From Allobacillus halotolerans (GTDB taxonomy: Bacteria; Bacillota; Bacilli; Bacillales; Alkalibacillaceae), in the NCBI RefSeq assembly GCF_028743495.1, contig NZ_CP117968.1: DNA of 64,000 bases; one strand, given 5' to 3'. The notes below the pieces were generated by a model, which saw only the letters and a program-made list of their open reading frames with translations, made no database searches and was not told the origin of the DNA. Made by a program: the position numbers and the translations under genes. Positions 16,008 through 25,261 of the stretch are shown here, one piece after another. The number at the start of each line of letters is the position of its first letter. The stretch's first letter is position 1.

Positions 16008-17093
16008 ATGAATAACACGTCAACCACATATATACCCGAAAGCTTTGATAAACATTCATTTCAACAAGACCTAATTAACTGGTACCAAAGTATTAGGAGA
16101 GAACTTCCTTGGCGAGAAAACCAAGATCCATATCGAATTTGGGTTTCTGAAATCATGCTACAACAAACGCGTGTTGATACGGTGATTCCCTACTTTAATC
16201 AGTTCATGGAACGCTTTCCAACTGTTAAAGACTTAGCCAATGCAGATGAACAAGATGTGTTAAAAGCATGGGAAGGTCTTGGTTATTATTCACGCGCTAG
16301 AAATTTACATACAGCAGTAAAAGAAGTCGTTGCTACATATGATGGCCAAATTCCATCAGAGTCATCCGAACTGAAAAAATTGAAGGGGATAGGTCCATAT
16401 ACGTTAGGAGCAATCATGAGCATCGCTTTTGATGAGCCAATCCCTGCTGTTGATGGTAATGTGATGCGTGTTATGTCGCGGATATTTGAGATGTATGATA
16501 ATATTGCCGACCAAAAATCGAAGAAAAAATTTGAACAAGTCGTAGAAGCGGTTATTTCAAAAGAGGATCCGTCATCCTTTAATCAAGGATTGATGGAACT
16601 CGGTGCTTTAATTTGCTCGCCGAAAAAACCAAAATGCAATGAATGCCCTGTTTCATACTATTGTACGGCATTCTCAAAAGGTATCCAAGAAGAACTGCCT
16701 GTTAAAACAAAAGCGAAAAAACAACGAACGATTGCTTATTTCGCGATGGTGATTGAAGCTGATGGACAGTACCTAATTCAAAAGCGACCAGCACAAGGAC
16801 TGCTCGCAAATTTATGGCAATTTCCCTTGGTCGAGCAAGCTGAGTTTCCGAAAGATGAAGCCATCCACTATATCGAATTGGAATACGGTTTGAATCTCGA
16901 AATGATTCATGAAGGTAAGCAGGTGAAACACGTATTCAGCCATGTCATATGGGTAGTCTACCCAATTTTTTGCCGCGTTTCGGACGGAGATATTTCAACA
17001 GATCACGGGCAATTTGTTACTTTGGAAGATATGGACCAATATCCACTCTCAAAAGTTCAGCATAAAATAAAACAACAAATTGCCACCACTTAA
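16008..17093 (+). CDS. mutY: A/G-specific adenine glycosylase MutY
   Basis: 361 residues. The helix-hairpin-helix LKGIGPYTLGAIMSIAF and catalytic Asp in VDGNVMRVMSRIF (near 145) belong to the HhH-GPD fold. The iron-sulfur loop CSPKKPKCNECPVSYYC has the C-X6-C-X2-C-X5-C spacing near 203-219. The C-terminal third is the NUDIX-like domain that reads 8-oxoG. It removes adenine mispaired with 8-oxoguanine. Confidence 0.95.
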   Translation: MNNTSTTYIPESFDKHSFQQDLINWYQSIRRELPWRENQDPYRIWVSEIMLQQTRVDTVIPYFNQFMERFPTVKDLANADEQDVLKAWEGLGYYSRARNLHTAVKEVVATYDGQIPSESSELKKLKGIGPYTLGAIMSIAFDEPIPAVDGNVMRVMSRIFEMYDNIADQKSKKKFEQVVEAVISKEDPSSFNQGLMELGALICSPKKPKCNECPVSYYCTAFSKGIQEELPVKTKAKKQRTIAYFAMVIEADGQYLIQKRPAQGLLANLWQFPLVEQAEFPKDEAIHYIELEYGLNLEMIHEGKQVKHVFSHVIWVVYPIFCRVSDGDISTDHGQFVTLEDMDQYPLSKVQHKIKQQIATT

Positions 17094-17186
17094 AAATAGC
17101 TTTGCTACTTGTATTAATTGACAGTAAAATTCGATGGATAACCTCCGCAAAGATTGGACAAAGTAATCATTGCGGAGGTGATATAA

Positions 17187-17357
17187 ATGGCTAAAAACAA
17201 ACGTCAGCCAAACGAAACTGCTGCAGGAACAAATATCAAAAAGGTGCAGAAGCAAAATCAATCTGCTCAAGGAAACCAATTTGCAGAAGAATTTGCTAGT
17301 GAGACGGATGCTCAGGAAGTACGTCGTCGAAACAAGCAATCTGAACAAAAAAAGTAA
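17187..17357 (+). CDS. sspE: gamma-type small acid-soluble spore protein
   Basis: 56 residues: AKNKRQPNETAAGTNIKKV, then QGNQFAEEFASETDAQEV. The GxN/ATxIxKVKxQN and QFxxEFASETxxQxVRxxN patterns are those of gamma-SASP. Only one copy of the Gln/Asn-rich block is present, so it is shorter than B. subtilis SspE (84). Start ATG follows GGAGGTGATATAA. The protein is stored in the spore and degraded for amino acids at germination. Expected to be read by sigma-G; I did not fix that promoter. ygaB, which follows sspE in B. subtilis, is absent and a 21-bp repeat array takes its place. Confidence 0.92.
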   Translation: MAKNKRQPNETAAGTNIKKVQKQNQSAQGNQFAEEFASETDAQEVRRRNKQSEQKK

Positions 17358-17372
17358 AATAGTAATGATGCG

Positions 17373-17405
17373 ACCAGTCGTGCGAACAAGCGCGGCTGGT
17401 TTTTT
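17373..17405 (+). terminator. terminator of sspE
   Basis: ACCAGTCGTGC...GCGCGGCTGGT followed by TTTTTT. Confidence 0.85.
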
Positions 17406-17432
17406 AAACATTTTGGTGGTCAGTGTGACGTT

Positions 17433-17831
17433 TATCGTCAGTTAAGAGCGTTGTATCGACAGTCAGCGGTTGTTTATCAATAGTTAGGCGCGTCGTATCA
17501 ACAGTCAGCGCTCGTTTATCGACAGTTAGACGTGCTGTATCAACAGTCAGCGCTCGTTTATCGACAGTTAGGCGTGCTGTATCAACAGTGAGCGTTCGTT
17601 TATCGACAGTTAGGTGCGCTTTTTCAACAGTTAGCGCTCGTTTATCGACAGTTAGACGTGCTGTATCAACAGTTAGCGCTCGTTTATCAACAGTCAGGCG
17701 CGCTGTATCAACAGTGAGCGTTCGTTTATCGACAGTTAGGCGCACCGTATCAACAGTCAGCGCTTGTTTATCAACAGTTAGGAGCGTCATATCAACAGTC
17801 AGCAAGCATTTATCAACAATTACCAACAATA
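17433..17831. repeat. 21-bp tandem array, TATCAACAGTNAGCGCTCG family (19 copies)
   Basis: Units start TATCRACAG at 17433 and every 21 bp to 17811 with no slip, 399 bp in all. Two unit types mostly alternate: one with CAGTCAGCGCTCGTT and one with CAGTTAGGCGTGCTG, so the higher-order period is 42 bp. It lies after the sspE terminator and about 120 bp before the ntdp start. On the minus strand the array can be read as Leu-Thr-Val-Asp-Lys-Arg-Ala heptads, but there is no promoter or credible start. Confidence 0.97.
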
Positions 17832-17952
17832 AATTGTACATACGAAGCGGCACCTCACAACGAACGCATCTTAATCGCTATGGTGTATGTCCTGTGTTAC
17901 AATTAATTCAAAATAAATTTTGAAACGTAATTGTGAGGAAAGTAGGTATATC

Positions 17953-18477
17953 ATGAAGAACCCAAAGGCTGGTGAAGTTATTGAAATTCAGAGTTACAAA
18001 CATAATGGCGCCATCCACCGGGTTTGGGAAGAAACGACTGTCTTAAAGAGTACTTCTTCAATGTTAATCGGAGCGAACGATCGGGTGTTGGTGACAGAAA
18101 ATGATGGTCGGACTTGGTTTACGCGCGAACCAGCGATTGCTTATTTTACGGCGAATTATTGGTTTAATGTTATTTGTATGTTACGAAATGACGGTGTCCA
18201 TTATTACTCGAATATCGGCTCGCCTTACGTACTCGATGAAGGCGCAGTTAAATATATCGACTATGACTTGGATATAAAAGTTTTTCCGGATATGACTTAT
18301 AAAATATTGGATGAAGATGAATTTATCGAACATAAACAGTTAATGAATTATCCGGTAGTACTTGAACGGATTTTGTACAAGCAGTTAGGCATTTTGGAAC
18401 AATGGATTCTACAACGGAAAGGTCCATTTGCACCTGATTTTACAGAACGTTGGTATGAACAGTATCTGACTTATTGA
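17953..18477 (+). CDS. ntdp: nucleoside tri-/diphosphate phosphatase (YgaC, DUF402)
   Basis: 174 residues. KAGEVIEIQSYKHNGAIHRV and WEETTVLKSTSSMLIGAND are the start of the YgaC/Ntdp family. Conserved metal-site residues are in FPDMTYKILDEDEF near 120. Start ATG 17953 is chosen because family members begin with M-x-x-P-K-x-G-E; an upstream in-frame ATG at 17920 has no family match. Family members hydrolyse NTPs and NDPs with divalent metal. Confidence 0.9.
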   Translation: MKNPKAGEVIEIQSYKHNGAIHRVWEETTVLKSTSSMLIGANDRVLVTENDGRTWFTREPAIAYFTANYWFNVICMLRNDGVHYYSNIGSPYVLDEGAVKYIDYDLDIKVFPDMTYKILDEDEFIEHKQLMNYPVVLERILYKQLGILEQWILQRKGPFAPDFTERWYEQYLTY

Positions 18478-18502
18478 ATTGTGCAATAATAAATATGCTA
18501 CA

Positions 18503-18536
18503 GACTGCTGGATCGTACTAAAGGCAGTCTTTTTTT
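18503..18536 (+). terminator. terminator of ntdp
   Basis: GACTGC, 15-nt loop, GCAGTC then TTTTTTT. Confidence 0.88.
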
Positions 18537-18596
18537 GAAAAAATATCATGATTATAAAAATAAATAGTTGTTTTGAACTTACAAGCAGGTGAAGAC

Positions 18597-20384
18597 ATGG
18601 ATAGTATTAAGAGGTATTTGGCCTTTGTTAAGCCATATAAATGGAAAATTTTCTTTACAATTTTAATTGGAATAGTGAAATTCAGTATCCCGCTATTGAT
18701 GCCGTTAATTATTAAATATGTAATTGACGACATCGTTGGTGCTGAAGCATTGAGCAACAGTGAAAAGTTAGATAAACTGCTTTGGACGATGGGAATTGCA
18801 TTCTTCTTATTCCTAATTATACGTCCTCCAGTTGAATATTTCCGTCAATATTACGCCCAGTGGGTAAGCAGTAAAATTTTATATGATATTCGAAATACAT
18901 TATTCGATCATATTCAACGGTTGAGTTTGAACTTTTATTCCAGAACGAAAACTGGAGAGATTATTTCTCGAGTAATTCACGACGTTGAACAGACGAAAAC
19001 GTTTATCATGACAGGGCTCATGAATTTGTGGTTGGACATGGTGACCATCCTAATTGCGATTGGTATTATGATCTGGCTTGATCCATTGTTGACATTAGTC
19101 GCAATCGTTTTGTTCCCTGTGTACGGATTTTCGGTAAAATACTTTTACTCACGTTTACGTAACTTAACACGAGAACGGTCACAAGCACTCGCTGAAGTGC
19201 AAGGTCATTTGACTGAGCGTGTACAAGGAATGCCAGTCGTACGAGGCTTTGCGTTGGAAGATCATGAACAAAAACAATTTGATGATCGAAATGCTAACTA
19301 TTTAAACCGCGCATTAGCGTTTACAAGTTGGAATGCGAAATCTTATTCAGTAACGCATACGATTACAGATTTGGCGCCATTATTGTTACTCGCTGTCGGT
19401 GGGTATTTTGTCATCGATGGAAACGTATCGCTCGGTACATTGGTTGCCTTTACAGCATATATGGACCGTGTATATAATCCACTTCGACGATTAGTCAACT
19501 CTTCGACCCAATTGACGCAAGCACATGCTTCGATGGACCGGGTATTTGAATTCATGGATGAAGAATATGACATTACCGATGAACCGAATGCCAAACCAAT
19601 GCAAGCTGTCAAAGGTGATGTTCATTTTGAAAATGTATCATTTAAATATAATCCAAATGAGTCATACGCACTTAAAAATATCGATCTAAAAGTCGCTGAA
19701 GGCGAGACAGTTGCTTTAGTCGGAATGAGTGGGGGAGGAAAGTCAACGCTTGTCAGCTTGATCCCTCGATTTTACGATCCAAGTCTTGGGAAAATTACGA
19801 TTGATGGAATAGATATTACAAAGGTACAAGCACGAACGTTGCGTGACCAAATTGGACTCGTTCTCCAAGACACGATTTTATTCAGTGATTCTGTTGCGAC
19901 AAATATTCGAATGGGAAATCCTGATGCAACTGATGAAGAAGTGATTGAAGCGGCAAAAGCAGCAAACGCCCATGACTTTATCATGGAACTTCCAGAAGGC
20001 TATGATACGCTCGTTGGAGAACGTGGTGTCAAACTATCCGGTGGTCAAAAACAGCGTGTTGCGATTGCGCGTGTCTTTTTGAAAAATCCACCACTACTTG
20101 TGTTGGATGAAGCAACATCTGCGCTTGACTTAGAAAGTGAACACTTAATTCAAGAGGCAATGAACAAACTTGCCCATGACCGCACGACATTTATCGTGGC
20201 TCACCGTTTATCAACGATTACCCATGCGGACCGAATCATATTGATTGAAGATGGACAAATAAAAGAACAAGGCAGCCATGAGCAACTCATGCGGAGAAAA
20301 GGAATTTATTATAACCTTTATCAAGTACAAGAACTGGATGATGAAGGTAAGCTAACGAAAAATAAAGTGAGAAATATTCGATAG
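18597..20384 (+). CDS. ygaD: ABC exporter, fused membrane and ATPase domains (YgaD)
   Basis: 595 residues. Six membrane helices in 1-300 form a type I exporter domain. The ATPase has Walker A GMSGGGKST near 383, signature LSGGQKQRVAIAR near 486 and Walker B LLVLDEATSALD. It is a half-transporter expected to dimerise, multidrug or lipid type; the substrate is not known for YgaD. ATG 18597 follows AGGTGAAGAC; an in-frame TTG 24 nt upstream is less likely. Confidence 0.93.
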   Translation: MDSIKRYLAFVKPYKWKIFFTILIGIVKFSIPLLMPLIIKYVIDDIVGAEALSNSEKLDKLLWTMGIAFFLFLIIRPPVEYFRQYYAQWVSSKILYDIRNTLFDHIQRLSLNFYSRTKTGEIISRVIHDVEQTKTFIMTGLMNLWLDMVTILIAIGIMIWLDPLLTLVAIVLFPVYGFSVKYFYSRLRNLTRERSQALAEVQGHLTERVQGMPVVRGFALEDHEQKQFDDRNANYLNRALAFTSWNAKSYSVTHTITDLAPLLLLAVGGYFVIDGNVSLGTLVAFTAYMDRVYNPLRRLVNSSTQLTQAHASMDRVFEFMDEEYDITDEPNAKPMQAVKGDVHFENVSFKYNPNESYALKNIDLKVAEGETVALVGMSGGGKSTLVSLIPRFYDPSLGKITIDGIDITKVQARTLRDQIGLVLQDTILFSDSVATNIRMGNPDATDEEVIEAAKAANAHDFIMELPEGYDTLVGERGVKLSGGQKQRVAIARVFLKNPPLLVLDEATSALDLESEHLIQEAMNKLAHDRTTFIVAHRLSTITHADRIILIEDGQIKEQGSHEQLMRRKGIYYNLYQVQELDDEGKLTKNKVRNIR

Positions 20385-20423
20385 AGTACTTCAAGAAAGC
20401 TAAAGTTAGAATAACCTACAAAT

Positions 20424-20463
20424 AAGAGGTCTAAGCCACGTACGGCTTGGACCTCTATTTTTT
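20424..20463 (+). terminator. terminator of the ABC exporter gene
   Basis: AGAGGTCTAAGCC...GGCTTGGACCTCT followed by ATTTTTT. Confidence 0.9.
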
Positions 20464-20642
20464 GGCGTTATAAATGTTTTCGTGACCAGCAGGAATGCGA
20501 GGTTTAGTCAATTGACTGAAAAATTTGCTAAATTCTTTGCAGATAAATAGAGGGTTTCTGATAAAATGTATATAACATTTAATTGAAATGTTCATCAAAC
20601 GCAGCCAGATGATAAAGAAATTTAAAGGAAAGAAGTGATATT

Positions 20643-20816
20643 TTGCTAGAGGATAAACCTAAATGTATTGAATGTGGTAAAGAGATTAAAGCTGATGACG
20701 TTGTTTTTATAAGAATGCGCTACCCAAAGCGTAAGGGGTTCACTGAAATAAAGGCGTATTTAAGTAACGAAGGGAAATTTATTTGTGAAAGCTGTTTTAA
20801 TAAAGATACTAATTAA
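20643..20816 (+). CDS. small zinc-ribbon protein
   Basis: 57 residues from a TTG start, with GAAGTGAT upstream. Two Cys pairs, CIEC (residues 8-11) and CESC (49-52), frame RMRYPKRKGFTEIKAYL. Similar short two-knuckle zinc ribbons are widespread in Bacillus and have no known function. It begins an accessory patch of small genes between ygaD and the DUF58 cluster. Confidence 0.75.
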   Translation: MLEDKPKCIECGKEIKADDVVFIRMRYPKRKGFTEIKAYLSNEGKFICESCFNKDTN

Positions 20817-20921
20817 GGAATAAGGTTTATTGAATTAACGCGAATATTAGCGAACGAAGTATATTGTAAAACAAACATATATGAACGATTTTTGAGTAGC
20901 TAACTAAGGGGAGGTTGCATC

Positions 20922-21472
20922 ATTATAATTGTATTTGGTTTATTTTCTTTTGTTACCATTATAATGTTTTTGATTTTATGTATAAAATTATTTACATACT
21001 TTGCTAAAAAGAAACCTTTTCCAAAAAAATGTTGATCGCAACGTTGTCAGGAGTTGTTTTGGTATCTTCTCTCTACATATATATAATGTATTTTTTTACA
21101 TTTAACGATATTGATAAAGAATATACCCAAACAGGACCCGGACCTGTAATTTCACCCACAGGTGAGTATACGGCAAATGCATATTATGAACCATATGGTG
21201 GCGCAGCAGGTGGAGTTAATGTATGGGTAGAAATAACAAAACATAATGATGAAGACGAACAGAAAACGATCTATTATAGTGATGTGAATAATAACTTTAA
21301 AATTGAATGGGTAGATAAAGATACGCTATTCATTATAAATGAATCATCTGAGTACCCCGAACTAAATAAAAGTATTAAATTAGACGTGGAGAGAGAAATT
21401 TATCATGACAGAGGATTAGCCTGTCAGAGTTGGCTTATGAAAGATGAATATGAAACTTGTTATCAAAAATGA
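20922..21472 (+). pseudogene. DUF5412-like membrane protein, apparently split by a 1-bp frameshift
   Basis: The downstream part (ATG 21029 to 21472, 147 residues) has one membrane helix and then SPTGEYTANAYYEPYGGAAG, NVWVEIT, IYYSDVNNNFKIEW and GLACQSWLMKDEYETCYQ, which I recognise as DUF5412. A second frame just upstream, 20922-21035, encodes a matching hydrophobic N-terminus ending in AKKKPFPKKC-stop right at the A7 run 21023-21029. Restoring one base there would join the two. The upstream piece has GGGGAGG at 20908 but only ATT codons as starts (20922). Either a real frameshift, a base-calling error in the A run, or a shorter protein starting at 21029. Confidence 0.6.
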
Positions 21473-21654
21473 ATGTCACTTTGGACTACGGAAAGCAAAT
21501 CTGGAGACGAATAGCCCATAATTTTCAATTGTTAGCCATTTAACAGGATCAGACTTATTGAACTATGACGGAACAGAATTATTAAAGAAGGATATTAAGA
21601 AATTCAAAAGAAATTATATAAGCAAGTCATTTTGAAAGATAAGGTGGGAGTAAA

Positions 21655-21876
21655 ATGAATAAATACATCGCAGCAATATTTACTTGTTCAGGCTTCATTA
21701 TTATAGCTTTATCTGGTATTGGAAAAATACTTATGATCGGTTTACCAGAATTCTATGTAAACCAGGAAGAAAGTAGCATTATACCCTTAATAACATTTAT
21801 AGGCGGCGTAATTACAGCTTTAATTGGACTATCTTTTTATATAATGAAGTTACTTACCTATGAAATTAGAAAATAG
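21655..21876 (+). CDS. small two-helix membrane protein
   Basis: 73 residues, two membrane helices (AAIFTCSGFIIIALSGIGKI and LITFIGGVITALIGLSFYIM) joined by a short charged loop NQEESS. AAGGTGGGAG lies 4 nt before ATG. No family recognised. The 180 bp before it hold no gene I can support. Confidence 0.6.
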   Translation: MNKYIAAIFTCSGFIIIALSGIGKILMIGLPEFYVNQEESSIIPLITFIGGVITALIGLSFYIMKLLTYEIRK

Positions 21877-21924
21877 ACAATCTTGCTCAACTATTAAATA
21901 GTAATGACAAAGCAGGTGTTAATC

Positions 21925-22161
21925 ATGTCAAAAAGTTATGTTGCCGTTACATATGATGTTTGTGAACATAATGATTTATATGAAGATATGAATGAATATA
22001 ATTTAGATTCTTCTGTTGATATGGGTAAGCAAGTAAAAAGGTTTGCTGAACAAGACATTGCTCCCTTAGTCAAAGTTTACGAGACGGCTTCAAGTGATAT
22101 TGGGGAATTAACACTGTACAAGGAATATAAATTCAAGGAATTTGAGTGTGATTGTGAATAA
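21925..22161 (+). CDS. hypothetical protein
   Basis: 78 residues. ATG 21925 follows AGGTGTTAATC; an ATG at 21904 has no site. Soluble and acidic, with CEHNDLYEDMNEYNLDSSVD and a C-terminal FECDCE with two Cys. The Asp/Glu content fits the genome. No family recognised. Confidence 0.6.
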   Translation: MSKSYVAVTYDVCEHNDLYEDMNEYNLDSSVDMGKQVKRFAEQDIAPLVKVYETASSDIGELTLYKEYKFKEFECDCE

Positions 22162-22379
22162 TAATTGCAAGTTACTCTAAAATCGGAGTCGCCATGCGCT
22201 TCCTGGCAGTCGTGATATTGAAATTAAAGTACTGTTTAACAGTGTAAACTTCCAACCGATCAGGGACCTCTTTTATTCCTCCAAAACGGAACCGAACGCT
22301 TCCACATCATAAAATTTATTTTCAGAAATGATTGAATTCATGATATAGTATGGGAAAAGCTTACATAAGGAAGAGCGAT

Positions 22380-23573
22380 ATGTCATTTCATAAATCCATT
22401 CTCGAAAATAGTATATTTCGTCCACTAACAGTGATTTCTATACTATTGTTGGTTGGTGGGTTAATCACTTCAGCCGGGCATGCTTTTTTGTTATTGTTTC
22501 TGGCAATACTCATCATTGCTATTTATGCATTGAGTCTATTTTATGAAAAACATGTGGATGACTTTTTGGAGGTTTCAGTTACACAAAAACAGCAGCGAGT
22601 GGACCCGGGGGATACCAGTTCAATTGAGTTGACAATTCGGCAAAAGGGTATTTTACCTTTATTGATGGGCAAAATTTCGTTGGAAATGGATGATGCCATT
22701 GAGTTAAGTGGGGGTAAAATGCATCGTCGTAGAGAACGAACATTTATCGAAAAGCCATTCAGCCTATTGTTTTGGGAAGAGAAAACAATAGAGTTTCCTT
22801 ATACGGCGAAGCAGCGTGGCGTATCGCATATTCGTAGCCTGGAGATTAGTTTACCAAATCCATTCAACTTGAATCAGATTTATTTGAAGTTGGAGGATTT
22901 GAACTTAACGGAAGTTGTTGTTTTTCCAAAGAAAAAAGCTGTTCACAATTTGTTGCTTCAGCAGCCAAAAGGTAAAGGTGAACATGTAACTCAGCAATCC
23001 TTATACATAGATCGAGCTCGAAACATTGGCACAAGACCGTATGAATTTGGTGATCCATTTAATCAAATCCATTGGAAAGCAAGCGCAAGGACAGGTGATT
23101 TCCAAGTAAAAGTTGACGAGCGAGTTAGTCACTTATCACGGATGTTTCTAATCAATGTAAAGGTAACACGTGGGAACAAAGATGCATTTGAAGATATGAT
23201 CGAGCAAATCGCTTACTTGGCGTTTGACGCTACTAAAAAAGGGATTCCTTACTCTTTATATATTAATATTTTATCGATGAATCGTGTGCCGTTTATTCAT
23301 CAAGTTGAAGGAAAAGGGGAGAAGCATCTCGGGAATACGCTTGAACTATTGGCGCGCATCCAAGGAGGAACATTTACCGTACCGTTTGAAAACATGCTGA
23401 ATCAAATCATATCGAAGGAACCATTAACGACAGATGTGATTCAAGCCGGGATGGATCACCCGGATTATGGCTACTATTATCGCTTGTTCGAACTAAAAGG
23501 ATCTCGGGTCCATCATTTGCAGCATGAAGATCTCCAAGAAGAGGGGGTGGCTGCAGATGGATCATTTGCCTAA
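22380..23573 (+). CDS. DUF58 domain protein (YeaD-like)
   Basis: 397 residues. Two membrane helices in 15-60, then a beta-rich region, then ARNIGTRPYEFGDPFNQIHWKASARTG near 215-240: the RxYxxGDxxRxIHWKxSA-type DUF58 signature. DUF58 proteins usually sit beside a MoxR AAA ATPase; none is found here. ATG 22380 has GGAAG at good spacing. The gene overlaps the next one by 17 nt. Confidence 0.88.
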   Translation: MSFHKSILENSIFRPLTVISILLLVGGLITSAGHAFLLLFLAILIIAIYALSLFYEKHVDDFLEVSVTQKQQRVDPGDTSSIELTIRQKGILPLLMGKISLEMDDAIELSGGKMHRRRERTFIEKPFSLLFWEEKTIEFPYTAKQRGVSHIRSLEISLPNPFNLNQIYLKLEDLNLTEVVVFPKKKAVHNLLLQQPKGKGEHVTQQSLYIDRARNIGTRPYEFGDPFNQIHWKASARTGDFQVKVDERVSHLSRMFLINVKVTRGNKDAFEDMIEQIAYLAFDATKKGIPYSLYINILSMNRVPFIHQVEGKGEKHLGNTLELLARIQGGTFTVPFENMLNQIISKEPLTTDVIQAGMDHPDYGYYYRLFELKGSRVHHLQHEDLQEEGVAADGSFA

Positions 23574-24771
23574 TCGTTATGCTCAATTCTATCAATACGT
23601 CTTAGAGTTGTTCCCTTTATGGATTGTTGTTTATTTTTTCCATATGCAAAATGATCTTGGGGTGTCATTGATTTCTCTTTTCTGTCTAGCGATCGTAGCT
23701 TATGCAGTTAGTACGCTTGTTTTTTTGAAGTCAGGGAGACCGTTGATTGCTTTCGGCCCGATTTTGGCGGGTGGCTTGGCATTTTTGTTCGGTTATCATT
23801 TTTTGCTGGTGTTATTCATGGCCGTTGTTTTATTCGTTCGGATTGAATCTCATTTAATGAAACCGGATCAAGACCATGAAGAAACCATTCTCGTCAGTAC
23901 GTTGGTGCTAAGCGTAGTCGCATATCTATTCAGTATAGGGAATGGCTACCCATTTGCGAACGACTACTTATTGATGGCGGCTGTCTTTTTGTTTACGTTT
24001 TTGCTTGGACGATTTTTGCTTTATTATCTTAGCGACCCGGATGGCGCAAACAGTGTCGGCAAAAAGAAAGTGGTTTGGTTTTTAGGTATTGGATTCGTAT
24101 TGTTTGTTGGTACCTATTTGCTAACGTTTCTTTATCCGTATCTACGTTTTTTGTTTGAATATGTCTTTTACGGCGTGCTGATGGCTCTTGCTTGGATTGT
24201 TTCACCAATCATGAAGCTGACAGAGTACATTGATATCGAGCCGCCGGAACCTATTTCCATCGAAAATGAAACTGAAATCGTTACAGGTCCCCAACAACCG
24301 GAATCAGAGACAACGATGATTGGTACGTATATTGAATGGTTTTTATATGGAATCGGTGGGCTAGTGATCTTAATCCTTCTATTTTTAATTTTAAGGCATC
24401 GAAAAAAGTTGACACCAGAAGAAGCCTCACAGAAGGAAAAGACGGTTACGGTACAAAAGAATCGTACGACCGAGCAACACTTGTGGAAGAGCAATCGTCA
24501 ACAGGCACCGAAACATGCCATCCGAAAAATTTATTATCAACTAGAGAAATGGGCTGCAAACCAAAAGCTCGGTCGTTACCCTGATGAAACAATCGACGAG
24601 TGGCTTGACCGGCAACAAATCTTTGGTAAAGAGCGGCAGCAAGTAATCGAACGTTATGAAAAAATACGTTATGCCGAAAAAAATGATGAGAACAAAATAA
24701 AATCATTTCAGAATGACATTTCCGTACTGAAACAAATGTTAAAAGGCAAGAAGGAGAGCAACAATGAATAA
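23557..24771 (+). CDS. membrane protein with DUF4129 C-terminus, YebA-like without transglutaminase domain
   Basis: 404 residues. Six or seven membrane helices up to about 210, an acidic loop (EPISIENETEIVTGP), one more helix near 260-280, then a soluble end: IRKIYYQLEKWAANQKLGR, PDETIDEWLDRQQIF and a coiled stretch, as in DUF4129. In YebA-type proteins a transglutaminase-like core stands between the helices; it is missing here (YebA is about 740 residues). Start ATG 23557 follows GGGGGTGGCTGCAG. Works presumably with the DUF58 partner. Confidence 0.75.
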   Translation: MDHLPNRYAQFYQYVLELFPLWIVVYFFHMQNDLGVSLISLFCLAIVAYAVSTLVFLKSGRPLIAFGPILAGGLAFLFGYHFLLVLFMAVVLFVRIESHLMKPDQDHEETILVSTLVLSVVAYLFSIGNGYPFANDYLLMAAVFLFTFLLGRFLLYYLSDPDGANSVGKKKVVWFLGIGFVLFVGTYLLTFLYPYLRFLFEYVFYGVLMALAWIVSPIMKLTEYIDIEPPEPISIENETEIVTGPQQPESETTMIGTYIEWFLYGIGGLVILILLFLILRHRKKLTPEEASQKEKTVTVQKNRTTEQHLWKSNRQQAPKHAIRKIYYQLEKWAANQKLGRYPDETIDEWLDRQQIFGKERQQVIERYEKIRYAEKNDENKIKSFQNDISVLKQMLKGKKESNNE

Positions 24772-25261
24772 ATGGTCCATCTATCAAGTAATCGTCGTTA
24801 TCACTTTAGTCATAAGTGCTATTATTTTTAATCAGTTGGATGTTGATCTCCATTATCAAATAGGTGATTCGATGGGAATGGTTACTTCTCAGTTATTGGT
24901 TATGATCGGTTTTCTTTTCATTAGTGGTCTCATGTGCTTGATTTTTCTCTTTCAAACAAAGAAAAGCCAGACGTTTTTACAACATCCAGCTTGGAAAAAA
25001 ATGTTACCAATTATATTTGCTTGGTTCACCATATCGTTCATTGCTCTCATCATTGCTTTTGAAAATGATTCATTTACAGAATTGCTCAATCACCGTGTTA
25101 GTTTTTATGCATTACTGTATTACTTCACGTTTTTATGGCAGTTGCTATTGATCACCGGTGTTCATAAATTTGCAGATGCAACAACGTCAGCGGAACGACA
25201 AATCGAATATTCATACCTTGTGAACCTAGCGTTAATGGTGTTACTTTTCTTTTTTGTTTAG
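24764..25261 (+). CDS. membrane protein of the DUF58 cluster
   Basis: 165 residues with four to five membrane helices and little else; starts inside the end of the preceding gene (8-nt overlap), with AAGGAGAGCAAC as ribosome site. No family recognised. The overlap chain suggests co-translation with the DUF58 and DUF4129 genes. Confidence 0.7.
   Translation: MNKWSIYQVIVVITLVISAIIFNQLDVDLHYQIGDSMGMVTSQLLVMIGFLFISGLMCLIFLFQTKKSQTFLQHPAWKKMLPIIFAWFTISFIALIIAFENDSFTELLNHRVSFYALLYYFTFLWQLLLITGVHKFADATTSAERQIEYSYLVNLALMVLLFFFV

Noticed and set aside
17404..17853. Open frames translating the 21-bp arrays into heptad-repeat proteins (e.g. LTVDKRALTVDTAR)
   Set aside because: A 21-bp unit gives long open frames by itself. 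They lack ribosome sites, differ in frame and strand between arrays, and the sister array at 8155 is broken by stops. Conservation is at DNA level.
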